Source of the DNA: Streptomyces hilarionis
GTDB taxonomy: Bacteria > Actinomycetota > Actinomycetes > Streptomycetales > Streptomycetaceae
Direction of reading: 5' to 3'
DNA: 64,000 bases
Assembly: GCF_024539675.1 (NCBI RefSeq)
Contig: NZ_JAHHIT010000005.1
Location: forward strand, 1 to 64,000
Shown: in pieces, positions 11,470 through 20,435 of the stretch
Numbering within the stretch: position 1 is the stretch's first letter
Layout of the letters: each line of letters starts with the position of its first letter
The notes under the pieces: generated by a model
What the model was told of the DNA's origin: nothing
The model's database searches: none
Seen by the model: the letters and a program-made list of their open reading frames with translations, nothing else
Position numbers and translations under genes: made by a program

Positions 11470-11485
11470 GTTCACCTACCTGAAC
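11470..11485 (+). promoter_or_regulatory. GTTCA-N6-TGAAC operator-like palindrome
   Basis: GTTCA (11470-11474) and TGAAC (11481-11485), with a 6-nt spacer, lie 29 bp before the alginate-lyase-family gene. Half-sites and spacing are identical to 9523-9538 before the preceding gene. Position and identity suggest co-regulation of the two lyase-type genes by one factor. Confidence 0.55.
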
Positions 11486-11513
11486 CACCTCCATGATGCG
11501 ATGGGAGACATCC

Positions 11514-12794
11514 ATGAGCGCCCGCCCCCGTCTGGGCCTCCTCCTGGCGGCCCTGGTCGTGTTCACCGCCGGCCTGACGCCCGCCGCTTCGGCGCGGGCG
11601 CACTCGGCGCGTCCGGCGCCCCGAACCCCGCACACGGTGGTGCTGGACGGCGCCCGGCTGCGGCAGGCGAAGACCGGCCTGGACCGCGGCGACCGTCGAC
11701 TGCGGCGGACCGCCGCGGCGTTGACGGCCCGCGCCGACAAGTGGCTGGACCAGGGCCCCTGGACGGTCGTCGACAAGCCCCGACCCGCGCCCGGCGGCGA
11801 CGTCCACGACTACCTCAGCCAGGCCCCCTACTGGTGGCCCTCCGTGCCGCCGACCGCCGACAACCCCTGGGGCTGCCCCTACGCGCAGCGCGACGGACAG
11901 CGCAATCCCGAGGTCGACTCCGGCACCGACCGGCAGGACGTGGAGAAGGTCTTCGACTCGGCGTACGACCTTTCCCTGGCCTGGTACTACACCGGCGAGA
12001 GGCGGTACGCCGTCAAGGCCGGGCAGATCCTGCGCACCTGGTTCCTCGATCCCGCCACGCGGATGAACCCGAACCTCGACCACGCCCAGTTCATCCCGTG
12101 CAGGTACGACGGCCGCGCCATCGGCATCATCGACTTCTCCCAGTCGTACACCGCCGTCCTCGACGCGGTCGCCGTCCTGGAATCCGGCGCCGACGCCTGG
12201 ACGGGGACGGACCGGGCCGGCATGGCGCGGTGGAACGCCGACTTCCTGGGCTGGCTCACGGACAGCGACTTCGGCAGGCAGGAAGCCGCCGCCGCGAACA
12301 ACCACGGCACGTTCTACGACCTGCTGGTCGCCGCCCTCGCCCACGCGACCGGCGACGAGGGTCTGGCCCGCAGGACGGTGCTGGGCGCACGCACCGCGCG
12401 CATCGCCCCGCAGATCGCCGCCGACGGCAGCCAGCCCCAGGAACTGGCCCGGACCCGCAGCTGGCACTACTCGACCTTCGACCTCGTCGCGTACACCCGC
12501 CTCGCCGGCGTCGGGCGGCATGTGGGCGTGAACCTGTGGACATACCGGGGTCCCGACGGGCAGAGCCTGTTCAAGGCGGTGGACTACCTGCTGCCCGCGG
12601 CGACCGGAGCCGCCGTCTGGCCGCATCCGGAGCTCGAGTTCCTCCGGTACGCGGCCGTCGACGTGGTGCACGCGGCCGCCGATGCCGGCGACGGGCGGGC
12701 ACGGCGGGCCGTCCCCGCACTGCCCGAACCCCCGGGCGGCGATCTGTGGGCCCTGCGACCTGCGGCGGAGCAGCTGGACTCCCTAGCGGGCTGA
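11514..12794 (+). CDS. Secreted alginate-lyase-family protein (alpha/alpha-toroid)
   Basis: 426 residues from ATG 11514, preceded by GGGAGA. A Sec signal peptide (LGLLLAALVVFTAG...ASARA) leads into an all-helical domain of the alginate lyase family (Pfam Alginate_lyase, PF05426). Diagnostic segments are YLSQAPYWWPS near residue 100, RNPEVDSGTDR, AWYYTGERRYAVKA, the NNHGTFYD motif (Asn/His probably catalytic) and SQPQELARTRSWHYS with the paired Arg/His/Tyr. In this family the enzyme depolymerises uronate polymers by beta-elimination; whether the substrate is alginate or another polyuronate is unknown. It follows the beta-helix protein gene in the same direction. Confidence 0.85.
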   Translation: MSARPRLGLLLAALVVFTAGLTPAASARAHSARPAPRTPHTVVLDGARLRQAKTGLDRGDRRLRRTAAALTARADKWLDQGPWTVVDKPRPAPGGDVHDYLSQAPYWWPSVPPTADNPWGCPYAQRDGQRNPEVDSGTDRQDVEKVFDSAYDLSLAWYYTGERRYAVKAGQILRTWFLDPATRMNPNLDHAQFIPCRYDGRAIGIIDFSQSYTAVLDAVAVLESGADAWTGTDRAGMARWNADFLGWLTDSDFGRQEAAAANNHGTFYDLLVAALAHATGDEGLARRTVLGARTARIAPQIAADGSQPQELARTRSWHYSTFDLVAYTRLAGVGRHVGVNLWTYRGPDGQSLFKAVDYLLPAATGAAVWPHPELEFLRYAAVDVVHAAADAGDGRARRAVPALPEPPGGDLWALRPAAEQLDSLAG

Positions 12795-12828
12795 CGTCGG
12801 ACCCTCGCACCGGGTCGCCAGGCGCCGG

Positions 12829-12866
12829 CCGGGCGCCGGGTACGGCATGATCGACCCGGCGCCCGG
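12829..12866 (+). terminator. Hairpin after alginate-lyase-family gene
   Basis: Perfect 13-bp arms CCGGGCGCCGGGT (12829-12841) and ACCCGGCGCCCGG (12854-12866) flank a 12-nt loop, 35 nt after the stop codon. The left arm can also pair with GGCGCC just upstream, so an alternative fold exists. Confidence 0.6.
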
Positions 12867-12973
12867 ACCGGCGGGGGACGGGCGTCCGCGCCCGGCTGCT
12901 TGGTTTGCGGGCTCCGGGGCAGTCGGAAGGCGGACATCACCCACCAGGGTGCGGTCGATCGAGCAGGGAGATC

Positions 12974-14698
12974 ATGGGCATGGCGGGATCGGAGCATGCG
13001 GAGACCCGTGCGACGGGGCGTCCGGAGGCGCCCGCCGGCCCGTTCACCCAGGCGCTGGAAGCCGTCGGAGCCGGGGCCTACGTGGTGGACGAGCAGGGCC
13101 GGGTCCTCGCGGCGAACGCGCGGACCGAGAAGCTCCTCGGCTGGTCCCCCGAGGAGCTCATCGGGCACGACGCGCACGACCTGCTGCACCGCGACGCCCA
13201 CGGCCAGCCCCTGCCGAGGACCCAGTGCCGCATGCGGCAGGCCTTCCACGCCGGACGTCCCGCCCAGGCCGAGGAGGACCACCTGGCGCACCGGGACGGC
13301 TCCGTGCTGCCCGTGTCGTGGCTGATAACCCCCTTCGGCCTCGCCGGCCTCGAACGCTGCACCCTCGTCATCTTCCACCCGCGCCGCGCGGAGGAGGCCG
13401 ACGCGCCGCCGGCGCCCGCCGCCACGCTGCTGCCCGAGCTCGAACGCCTCGCCCTGCTGGCCGCGACCACCACGCAGCTGACCTCCACCCTGGACGTCGA
13501 CGAGGCGCTGCGGCGGCTGGTGACGCTGGTCGTGCCCCGGCTCGCGGACTGGGTCATCATCGACCTGATCACCGAGCGGGACGAGGTGTGGCGCACCGTC
13601 GTCGTCGAGTCCGACGGCGTCTCGCCGACGCGACACGACGAACTCGAGGGGCCGATGCCCCCGATCCCCGAGGAATCCCCCATGCCGCTGTCCAGGGCCC
13701 TGCGCGGAGTGGCCTCGACGCTCGCCGGCCCGCAGACCTACCAGGGGGCGCCGGACTCGGGCATCGCGGTCGAGCAGCGCCGACTGTTCGACGCCACCGG
13801 CATCCACTCCGCGGCCATCGCCCCCATCCGCAGCACCCGCGCCGTGCTCGGCGCGCTCACCCTGGGACGCGCCGCTCAGCCCGGCGACTACAACCCCGCC
13901 GACCTTCCCCTGATCGAGGACATCGCCCGCCGCGCCGGCCTCGCCCTGGACAACGCGCGCCTCTACCAGCGTCAGCGCAAGGTCGCCGAGACCATGCAGA
14001 ACCACCTGCTGCCCCAGATGCCACGGGTGCCCGGGCTTCAGATGACGGTGCGCTACCTGCCCGCGCCCGACGCCTCGCAGGTCGGCGGCGACTGGTACGA
14101 CGCCTTCTCGCTCTCCGACGGGTCGACCGCGCTGGCCGTCGGCGACGTCGTCGGCCACGACCTGGAGGCGGCGGCCGGCATGGCCCAGGTGCGCAACATG
14201 CTGCGCGCCTACGCCTGGGCCTTGCAGGAGCCGCCGAGCCGGATCGTGGACCGTCTCGACGAGGCGGTCATGCACATCACCGACGTCGCGATGGCCACCC
14301 TCATCCTCGCCAAGATCGAGGAGGCCGACGCCGGCCGGTGGAAACTGACCTGGACCAACGCCGGCCATCCGCCGCCCCTGCTGATCAGCCACGACGGCCT
14401 GGCCGAGTACCTCACCGCCGGTCACGGCCTCCTGCTGGGCACCGGCGCGCGCAGGCCGCGCTCCGACGCCACGGCCCTGCTGCCGCCCGGTTCCACTCTC
14501 GTGCTGTACACCGACGGGCTGATCGAGGAGCCCGGCCACACGCTCGACGAGGGCCTGCACCGGCTGCGTCAGCACGCGGCCGCCCTCGCGCACCGGCCCC
14601 TGGCCTCCTTCACCGACCAACTGCTGCGCCGGGTCCGCCCCACGGCCAACGACGACGACGTGGCCCTCCTCGCCCTGCGGACGCCCGCCCGCCACTGA
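12974..14698 (+). CDS. PAS-GAF-SpoIIE (PP2C-type) serine phosphatase
   Basis: 574 residues; ATG 12974 has AGGGAG 4 nt upstream. Residues about 25-130 form a PAS domain (GAYVVDEQGRVLAANARTEKLLGWSPEEL). Residues about 150-330 form a GAF domain (LAATTTQLTSTLDVDEALRRLV...ADWVIIDL). The C-terminal third is a SpoIIE/PP2C phosphatase with metal ligands in GGDWYDAF, VGDVVGHD and VLYTDGLIE. Such proteins dephosphorylate anti-sigma-factor antagonists (STAS proteins) in response to small molecules, light or redox cues. No STAS or kinase gene is adjacent, and no N-terminal RsbW-like kinase is fused, so its partner is elsewhere. Confidence 0.9.
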   Translation: MGMAGSEHAETRATGRPEAPAGPFTQALEAVGAGAYVVDEQGRVLAANARTEKLLGWSPEELIGHDAHDLLHRDAHGQPLPRTQCRMRQAFHAGRPAQAEEDHLAHRDGSVLPVSWLITPFGLAGLERCTLVIFHPRRAEEADAPPAPAATLLPELERLALLAATTTQLTSTLDVDEALRRLVTLVVPRLADWVIIDLITERDEVWRTVVVESDGVSPTRHDELEGPMPPIPEESPMPLSRALRGVASTLAGPQTYQGAPDSGIAVEQRRLFDATGIHSAAIAPIRSTRAVLGALTLGRAAQPGDYNPADLPLIEDIARRAGLALDNARLYQRQRKVAETMQNHLLPQMPRVPGLQMTVRYLPAPDASQVGGDWYDAFSLSDGSTALAVGDVVGHDLEAAAGMAQVRNMLRAYAWALQEPPSRIVDRLDEAVMHITDVAMATLILAKIEEADAGRWKLTWTNAGHPPPLLISHDGLAEYLTAGHGLLLGTGARRPRSDATALLPPGSTLVLYTDGLIEEPGHTLDEGLHRLRQHAAALAHRPLASFTDQLLRRVRPTANDDDVALLALRTPARH

Positions 14699-14735
14699 CC
14701 CGCCCGGCAGGCCGGCCGGACGGCCTCCCGCACGG

Positions 14736-14773
14736 CCGGAGCCCGTCCCCCGGGGGCGTGGGACGGGCTCCGG
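14736..14773. terminator. Bidirectional hairpin terminator
   Basis: Perfect 14-bp arms CCGGAGCCCGTCCC and GGGACGGGCTCCGG lie between the phosphatase gene and the convergent hemerythrin gene, 37 nt and 30 nt from their stops. Confidence 0.8.
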
Positions 14774-14803
14774 GCACGGGAACGCGTCCCCGGCGTCCGC
14801 CGC

Positions 14804-15295
14804 TCAGGAGTGGACGATGCGGCGCACGTTGTCCACCGCGCCGCAGCCTGCCTTCAGCTGACGTTCCCGCTCGTCGAGGAACTCGCCGCCGAGCTCCTCA
14901 CGCCGCTCCATGGGCACGTTCTCGCGCGCGCCGTTGAGGATGGTGCGCTCCTCCTCGTCGGCGTGATGGGTGACGGCCTCGACGAGCTCCTCCAGCTTCT
15001 CGTCCCACTCCTCGGAGCCGACCTCGTCGACCTCCAGGAGTTCGAGGAGCGCCTTGTTGCCCTCCTCGTGCTCCTCCTCGCCGTGCTCGACCTCTTCGTC
15101 CTCGATCCTCTTGTAGCGCTTGAGGGCGGGGTACACCTTCGCCTCCTCCGCCAGCGCGTGGGCGATCAGCAGGTCGGCGAACTCCTCCAGGGCCGCGGCC
15201 CGGTCCGCTTCCACGCTGCGCATCCGGCGAAAGAGCTCTTCCATCCTCCGGTGGTCCTGAAGAATGAGTTCGACGACGTCTCGTGTCTCGGCCAT
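14804..15295 (-). CDS. Hemerythrin HHE-domain protein
   Basis: 163 residues from ATG 15295; the ribosome site is weak. The protein is a helical bundle with HHE-type ligands: DHRRMEELFRRM near the N-terminus (His15), the LLIAHALAEEAKVYP motif, an acidic EDEEVEHGEEEHEE stretch and VTHHADEEERTIL. These His/Glu residues would bind a di-iron centre for O2, NO or iron sensing or storage. Proteins of this type are common single-gene loci in Streptomyces. The gene is monocistronic. Confidence 0.9.
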   Translation of the reverse strand: MAETRDVVELILQDHRRMEELFRRMRSVEADRAAALEEFADLLIAHALAEEAKVYPALKRYKRIEDEEVEHGEEEHEEGNKALLELLEVDEVGSEEWDEKLEELVEAVTHHADEEERTILNGARENVPMERREELGGEFLDERERQLKAGCGAVDNVRRIVHS

Positions 15296-15538
15296 GGAAC
15301 CGGCATCGCTTTCGTGTGAGGGGACCTTGCCGGATCCGTCTACCCCGCCCGCCCGCGTTCAGTGATCAGGCCTGGTCGGATCCTTGAGGAGCGGGGTCCT
15401 CTTTCACCCGTGCGGACGCGCCGGCCCACCGACGCCCCGGACGTCCGCGGCGCGCGAGCGGGGCCTCGCCGCCGGTCGGCGACCGCGCGCGGGACACTGT
15501 AGGGAGCGCACGTCCCGCCTCCCCTCCCAGGAGGATCC

Positions 15539-16084
15539 ATGTCCTCGACCGGTCTTCCCGCGCCCGTCCCGGCGCCGTCCCCTTCCGGCCGGGACGGATG
15601 GCGGCCGGGCGTCCGCCTCCTCGCCCGCCTGGGCCTGCGTCGCCGTGCGCTCCCCCCGCGTCCCGCCCCGACGCGTCCGGGGCGCGCCGCCCAGGCGCGG
15701 GCGCTGCTCGCGGTGCTGGAGGAGGCGGTGGCGGCCCAGGGACCCACGGACGCGGCGGTGGCCGCCTGCGGCGAGCCCGGCGCCGTCCCGGACCACGCCG
15801 CCCGGGCCTGCGGTGACGCCGCCTCCGCGCTGCTGCGGCTGCGCGCCCGGCTGCTGGAACTGCCCCTCGCCGACGCCGACCTCGTGCGGGCGCGGGCCCG
15901 CGCGGCCCGACTGCTCTCCTACGGCCAGTGGATGGTGCGTCAGTCCGCCGATCTCGCGTACCGGGTGCACCGGGACGCCCGCACCGAGGCGGCCCGGCTT
16001 CAGCTGAACGGCCTCGGCCGGCCGGCGGACGAGCTACGACGCCTGCGCGACGCCCTCGAGGACGAGGTCGAAGCGGAAGGCTGA
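15539..16084 (+). CDS. Hypothetical helical protein
   Basis: 181 residues; the ATG at 15539 has a strong AGGAGG 5 nt upstream, which argues strongly for expression. The N-terminal 50 residues are Pro/Arg/Ser-rich and probably disordered. The remainder (ARALLAVLEEAVAAQ, AASALLRLRARLLELPL, ARLLSYGQWMVRQSADLAYRVH) is predicted alpha-helical with coiled-coil character. No signal peptide, membrane helix or known motif is seen, and I do not recognise the family. Confidence 0.7.
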   Translation: MSSTGLPAPVPAPSPSGRDGWRPGVRLLARLGLRRRALPPRPAPTRPGRAAQARALLAVLEEAVAAQGPTDAAVAACGEPGAVPDHAARACGDAASALLRLRARLLELPLADADLVRARARAARLLSYGQWMVRQSADLAYRVHRDARTEAARLQLNGLGRPADELRRLRDALEDEVEAEG

Positions 16085-16132
16085 CGCCCGGAGGCGCCCG
16101 GGAGCGCGGGCGTGCTCGGCCCCGCCGGGCGG

Positions 16133-16894
16133 TCAGGCGTGGGAGAGGGCGAAGGAGACGAGGAAGCCGCACACGGTGATGAGCCCGATGGCCAGGTGGG
16201 CGTCCTCGAACGCCTCGGGGATCATCGTGTCGGCGACCATGGCGAGGATCGCCCCGGCCGCCACGGCGGTCACCGCGGCGATCACCGCGGGCGAGAAGGA
16301 ACCCACGACGGTGTAGCCGAGCACCGCGGACACGGTGCTCGCCGCCGCGATCGCCGCCCAGACGCCGAAGACGTACGCCCGGCTGCGGCCGGCCTTCTTC
16401 ATCCCCGCCGAACTGGACAGCCCCTCGGGGACGTTGCTGATGAAGACCGCGGCCACCGTCACCAGGCTCACCGCGCCCCCGTCCAGCAGGCTGACGCCGA
16501 TCACCGCGGATTCCGGCACCCCGTCGAGGAGGGCCCCGAGCGCGAGCGCCGTCCCGGACCCGCTCTGCTCGGTCTCCGAGGGCTGCGCCTGCGCGCCCGC
16601 GTGGCCCGAACGCTTGCGGTGCCGTGCGCCCCGGCGGGCCAGCCACACGTTGCCACCGGTGTAGGCCAGTGCGCCGACGAGGGTGCCGACGGCAGCGGGA
16701 GCGAGCCCCGCCTCGTCGTACGCCTCCCCCACCAGCTCGAAGGAGACCGCCGACAGCAACACGCCCGCGCCGAAGGCCATCACCGTCGCGATCACCTTCT
16801 GCGGGACGCGCAGCCCGTAGCCCAGCCCGGCGCCGATCAGCAGGGCCGAGCCCGCCACCAGCCCCCACAGTCCCGCCTGCACGACTTCACTCAT
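16133..16894 (-). CDS. ZIP-family divalent metal transporter
   Basis: 253 residues from ATG 16894 (MSEVVQAGLWGL); a longer in-frame start adds only a Pro/Gly tail. Eight membrane helices are evident, with a His/Arg-rich cytoplasmic loop (ARRGARHRKRSGH) between TM3 and TM4. The ZIP metal-site segments LGALLDGVPESAVIG and FISNVPEGLSSSAG (HN/D...PE motifs) are present. ZIP proteins import Zn2+ or related cations down gradients. No Zur box was recognised upstream. Confidence 0.85.
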   Translation of the reverse strand: MSEVVQAGLWGLVAGSALLIGAGLGYGLRVPQKVIATVMAFGAGVLLSAVSFELVGEAYDEAGLAPAAVGTLVGALAYTGGNVWLARRGARHRKRSGHAGAQAQPSETEQSGSGTALALGALLDGVPESAVIGVSLLDGGAVSLVTVAAVFISNVPEGLSSSAGMKKAGRSRAYVFGVWAAIAAASTVSAVLGYTVVGSFSPAVIAAVTAVAAGAILAMVADTMIPEAFEDAHLAIGLITVCGFLVSFALSHA

Positions 16895-17124
16895 GAGGGC
16901 CCCTGTACCCGGATTCCCCGGTGCGGATCTCCGAGCGGGCACGGTGGGCCGGGGCGTGCGGCGCCGGACGGCGGGCCCGGCCCACTAGGCCGACCGTGTG
17001 TGACAACCGCCCGTTCGGGCGTGTGTCGGCCACCGCCGGGCTTCGCCCGCCGCCATGACTCGCGAGGATGGCCCTGATTCACGCACGTGCGGGGGCAGAC
17101 CGCGGACACCTGGAGAAACTGGCT

Positions 17125-18816
17125 GTGACGATTCTGAACGATCCGGACCGGTCGGCTGCCGCCGCCTACGACGCCGAGGTGCCGGTCAGGGGCAGGCAGC
17201 CCGGCAACGTCGTCGTGAAGTGGATGACGACCACCGACCACAAGACCATCGGCACGCTGTACCTGGTCACGTCCTTCGCGTTCTTCCTCATCGGCGGCGT
17301 GATGGCTCTGCTGATCCGTGCCGAGCTGGCCCGCCCGGGCCTGCAGATCGTCTCTCCCGAGCAGTACAACCAGCTGTTCACGATGCACGGCACGGTCATG
17401 CTGCTGATGTTCGCGACGCCGCTGTTCGCCGGTTTCACGAACTGGATCATGCCGCTTCAGATCGGCGCGCCCGACGTGGCGTTCCCGCGGCTGAACATGT
17501 TCGCCTACTGGCTCTACCTGTTCGGATCCTCCATCGCGGTGGGCGGCTTCCTCACCCCGCAGGGCGCCGCCGACTTCGGCTGGTTCGCCTACAGCCCGCT
17601 GTCGGACGCCATCCGCAGTCCCGGACTGGGCTCCGATCTGTGGATCATGGGCCTGGCCTTCTCCGGCTTCGGCACCATCCTCGGCGCGGTCAACTTCATC
17701 ACCACGATCATCTGCATGCGCGCCCCCGGCATGACGATGTTCCGCATGCCGATCTTCACCTGGAACGTGCTGCTGACGGCCGTGCTGGTCCTGTTCGCCT
17801 TCCCCGTCCTGGCCGCCGCGCTGTTCGCGCTGGAGGCGGACCGCAAGTTCGGGGCGCACATCTTCGACTCCGCGAACGGCGGGGCGTTGCTGTGGCAGCA
17901 CCTCTTCTGGTTCTTCGGGCATCCGGAGGTGTACATCATCGCCCTGCCGTTCTTCGGCATCGTCACCGAGGTCATCCCGGTCTTCTCCCGCAAGCCGATC
18001 TTCGGCTACATGGGGCTCGTGGCCGCGACGATCTCGATCGCCGGTCTGTCCGTGACGGTGTGGGCGCACCACATGTACGTCACCGGAGGCGTGCTGCTGC
18101 CGTTCTTCTCCTTCATGACGTTCCTCATCGCCGTCCCGACCGGCGTGAAGTTCTTCAACTGGATCGGCACCATGTGGAAGGGCTCGGTGTCCTTCGAGAC
18201 GCCGATGCTGTGGGCGGCGGGGTTCCTCGTGACGTTCCTCTTCGGCGGTCTGACGGGGGTCATCCTGGCCTCGCCGCCGATGGACTTCCACGTCTCCGAC
18301 TCGTACTTCGTGGTGGCGCACTTCCACTACGTCGTCTTCGGCACGGTCGTCTTCGCGATGTTCGCGGGCTTCCACTTCTGGTGGCCGAAGTTCACCGGCA
18401 AGATGCTCGACGAGCGCCTCGGCAAGATCACCTTCTGGACGCTGTTCGTCGGCTTCCACGGCACCTTCCTGGTCCAGCACTGGCTGGGCGCCGAGGGCAT
18501 GCCGCGCCGCTACGCCGACTACCTGGCCGCCGACGGGTTCACCACCCTGAACACGATCTCGACGATCAGTTCCTTCCTCCTCGGCCTGTCGATGCTGCCG
18601 TTCCTGTACAACGTGTGGCGAACGGCGAGGTACGGCAAGCCGGTCGGCGTCGACGACCCGTGGGGCTACGGCCGCTCCCTGGAGTGGGCCACCTCCTGCC
18701 CGCCGCCGCGCCACAACTTCACCACCCTGCCGCGGATCCGCAGTGAATCCCCGGCGTTCGACCTGCACCATCCCGACATCGCCATGGCCGAGGCCGAGGC
18801 GCACGGGATCCGTTGA
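17125..18816 (+). CDS. ctaD: Cytochrome c oxidase subunit I (solitary copy)
   Basis: 563 residues from GTG 17125 (TILNDPDR is the usual actinobacterial CtaD N-terminus); GGAGA lies 8 nt upstream, and the 19-codon extension before it is not CtaD-like. Twelve membrane segments carry all expected ligands: the low-spin haem His in MHGTVM, the CuB/Tyr site [22 protein letters not shown], and the haem a/a3 His pair in [10 protein letters not shown]. It should reduce O2 in the aa3 branch. No ctaC, ctaE, ctaF or qcr genes are nearby, so this is probably a paralogue of the main oxidase subunit that relies on subunits encoded elsewhere. It is coupled to the next gene by a TGATG overlap. Confidence 0.93.
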   Translation: MTILNDPDRSAAAAYDAEVPVRGRQPGNVVVKWMTTTDHKTIGTLYLVTSFAFFLIGGVMALLIRAELARPGLQIVSPEQYNQLFTMHGTVMLLMFATPLFAGFTNWIMPLQIGAPDVAFPRLNMFAYWLYLFGSSIAVGGFLTPQGAADFGWFAYSPLSDAIRSPGLGSDLWIMGLAFSGFGTILGAVNFITTIICMRAPGMTMFRMPIFTWNVLLTAVLVLFAFPVLAAALFALEADRKFGAHIFDSANGGALLWQHLFWFFGHPEVYIIALPFFGIVTEVIPVFSRKPIFGYMGLVAATISIAGLSVTVWAHHMYVTGGVLLPFFSFMTFLIAVPTGVKFFNWIGTMWKGSVSFETPMLWAAGFLVTFLFGGLTGVILASPPMDFHVSDSYFVVAHFHYVVFGTVVFAMFAGFHFWWPKFTGKMLDERLGKITFWTLFVGFHGTFLVQHWLGAEGMPRRYADYLAADGFTTLNTISTISSFLLGLSMLPFLYNVWRTARYGKPVGVDDPWGYGRSLEWATSCPPPRHNFTTLPRIRSESPAFDLHHPDIAMAEAEAHGIR

Positions 18817-19202
18817 TGATCCGCGACGACCCGCCGGAGGCGGTGACGGGCGAGGCGGCGAGGCGGGATGCCGCGCAGGCCCGCGGGCTCGGCGACCAGG
18901 TGGAGGGGTATCTGCTGTGGCAGGCCACGATCGCCGTGGCCGAGGAGCGCGCGCGGACCTTCGTGTCGCCCATGGACTGGCTGACCACGTCTCAGCGGGC
19001 CGACGTCGAACAGCGGTACGTCGCCGACAGTCTCCATCACGCCCGACGGGACCTGGAAAGGATCGCGGCCCGCTGCCGCTCGCTGCGCGGCGAGTACGAG
19101 TCCCGCTACCGGCAACTGCGCAGGCGCTGTGTGGGCTGGGCGGTGGCCGCCGGCGCGTGCCTGGCCTCGGTGACGGCGGCCGCGCTGTCCCTGCTCCGTT
19201 GA
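18816..19202 (+). CDS. Small coiled-coil protein with C-terminal membrane anchor, coupled to ctaD
   Basis: 128 residues; its ATG overlaps the ctaD stop (TGATG), so it is translated with the oxidase subunit. The first 100 residues are charged and helical (QVEGYLLWQATIAVAEERARTF, RRDLERIAARCRSLRGEYESRYRQL). A single C-terminal hydrophobic helix (VGWAVAAGACLASVTAAALSLL) would leave most of the protein in the cytoplasm. I do not recognise the family. Coupling suggests an assembly or accessory role for this oxidase paralogue, which is inference. Confidence 0.75.
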   Translation: MIRDDPPEAVTGEAARRDAAQARGLGDQVEGYLLWQATIAVAEERARTFVSPMDWLTTSQRADVEQRYVADSLHHARRDLERIAARCRSLRGEYESRYRQLRRRCVGWAVAAGACLASVTAAALSLLR

Positions 19203-19246
19203 GGCGGGCGGCCGGAGGCCTCGCGTCCGGTCGCCACAGGCGCGTT

Positions 19247-19278
19247 CGAGGGGGCGGTCCGGCCGGACCGCCCCCTCG
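19247..19278 (+). terminator. Hairpin terminator after ctaD operon
   Basis: Perfect 14-bp arms CGAGGGGGCGGTCC and GGACCGCCCCCTCG enclose a GGCC loop, 44 nt after the last gene of the ctaD pair. Confidence 0.8.
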
Positions 19279-19340
19279 CTCGTGTGACGTGACCGCCCCC
19301 GGGGATGGGAGGCTGAGGCGCCCGTCCGGAGAGACCCTTC

Positions 19341-20411
19341 ATGACCGCACACGTGCTCCGTCGCGTCGCCGGATACGAGACACGGTTCAACGCGCTCTTC
19401 GAGGAGTACTTCGACACGTTGGACATGCGCCTGGACGCGCCGTCCTTCAGCCGCTTCACTCCGGAGTGCCTGGCGCTGGTGCGCGATCTGGCCCTGCGCG
19501 GCGGCAAGCGGATGCGGGTGGTCCTGCTGCACGAGGCCGCCCGGCTGGTGTCCGATGAGCCGGCCGAGGGGCTCGACGCGGCGGCGCTGAGCATCGAGCT
19601 GCTACAGGCGCACGGTCTGATCCACGACGACCTCATCGACGACAGCCCCACGCGCCGGGGCGGTCCCTCCACGTACTACGCCTACCGTGACCGGTTCCCG
19701 GAGCATCCGCGGACGGCTCTGGGGCTGACCGTCCTCGCGGGCGATCTGGCGCTCGCCCTGTCACTTCAGGTCCTCCTCGACGCGAAGGCGCCCCTCGCCG
19801 TACGACAGGCCATGGTCGAGACGCAGACACGGGCGGCGACCGACACGTTCCTGGGGCAGATCGCCGATCTGGAGAGGGACTTCACCGCGGCCCCGGCCGA
19901 AGACGTCCTGCACGCCGTCGCCGACCACAAGTCCGCCCGCTACTCGATCCTCGCGCCCATGCAGCTCGGGCTGCTGGCGGCGGGCGAGCAGCCCGCGCTC
20001 TTCGCACGGGAACTGCGCGCCTACGCCCGGCTGGTGGGGATCTGCGGGCAGATGCGCGACGACTACCTGGACCTGTTCGGGGACGCCGCCGTGCTGGGCA
20101 AGCCGACCGGCGGCGATCTGCGCGACGGCAAGCGGAGCTACACGGTGAGCACCCTGCTGTCCACCGTGAACGGCCCCGAGCGCGCCGTGGTGGAGGCCGC
20201 GCTGGGCGACCGGTCCTGCACACCCCGGACGGTCACCGCGGTGCGGGAGATCGCCGAGAGCAGCGGTGCGGCGGACCGGATGCGCGCGGACATGCGACGG
20301 CACGCCGAAGAGGCCCGGGCGCTCGCCACCGGGTGGCGGGCGCGGTGGCGGGACGAGGCGGTCGAGTTCTTCGAGCTCCTTCCGCTGTGGAGCGTGGACC
20401 GGGCCAAGTGA
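19341..20411 (+). CDS. Polyprenyl (isoprenyl) diphosphate synthase
   Basis: 356 residues; ATG 19341 follows GGAGAG. The first Asp-rich motif is HDDLIDDSPTRRGGP and the second GQMRDDYLDLFGD, with GGKRMR and KTxxY-like (DGKRSYTVSTLL) elements, so all substrate-binding features of trans-prenyltransferases are present. It should condense IPP with allylic diphosphates to C15-C30+ products; chain length cannot be set from sequence alone. No terpene cyclase or carotenoid gene is adjacent, so a housekeeping or menaquinone-side role is possible. It is convergent with the ligase gene. Confidence 0.9.
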   Translation: MTAHVLRRVAGYETRFNALFEEYFDTLDMRLDAPSFSRFTPECLALVRDLALRGGKRMRVVLLHEAARLVSDEPAEGLDAAALSIELLQAHGLIHDDLIDDSPTRRGGPSTYYAYRDRFPEHPRTALGLTVLAGDLALALSLQVLLDAKAPLAVRQAMVETQTRAATDTFLGQIADLERDFTAAPAEDVLHAVADHKSARYSILAPMQLGLLAAGEQPALFARELRAYARLVGICGQMRDDYLDLFGDAAVLGKPTGGDLRDGKRSYTVSTLLSTVNGPERAVVEAALGDRSCTPRTVTAVREIAESSGAADRMRADMRRHAEEARALATGWRARWRDEAVEFFELLPLWSVDRAK

Positions 20412-20435
20412 CCGGGTGACGCCCGCGGTTCGGGT

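Noticed and set aside
12847..14937. A 696-codon + strand frame overlapping the PAS-GAF phosphatase in another frame
   Set aside because: Arg/Pro/Ala-rich shadow; the overlapping frame encodes three recognisable domains with a good ribosome site.
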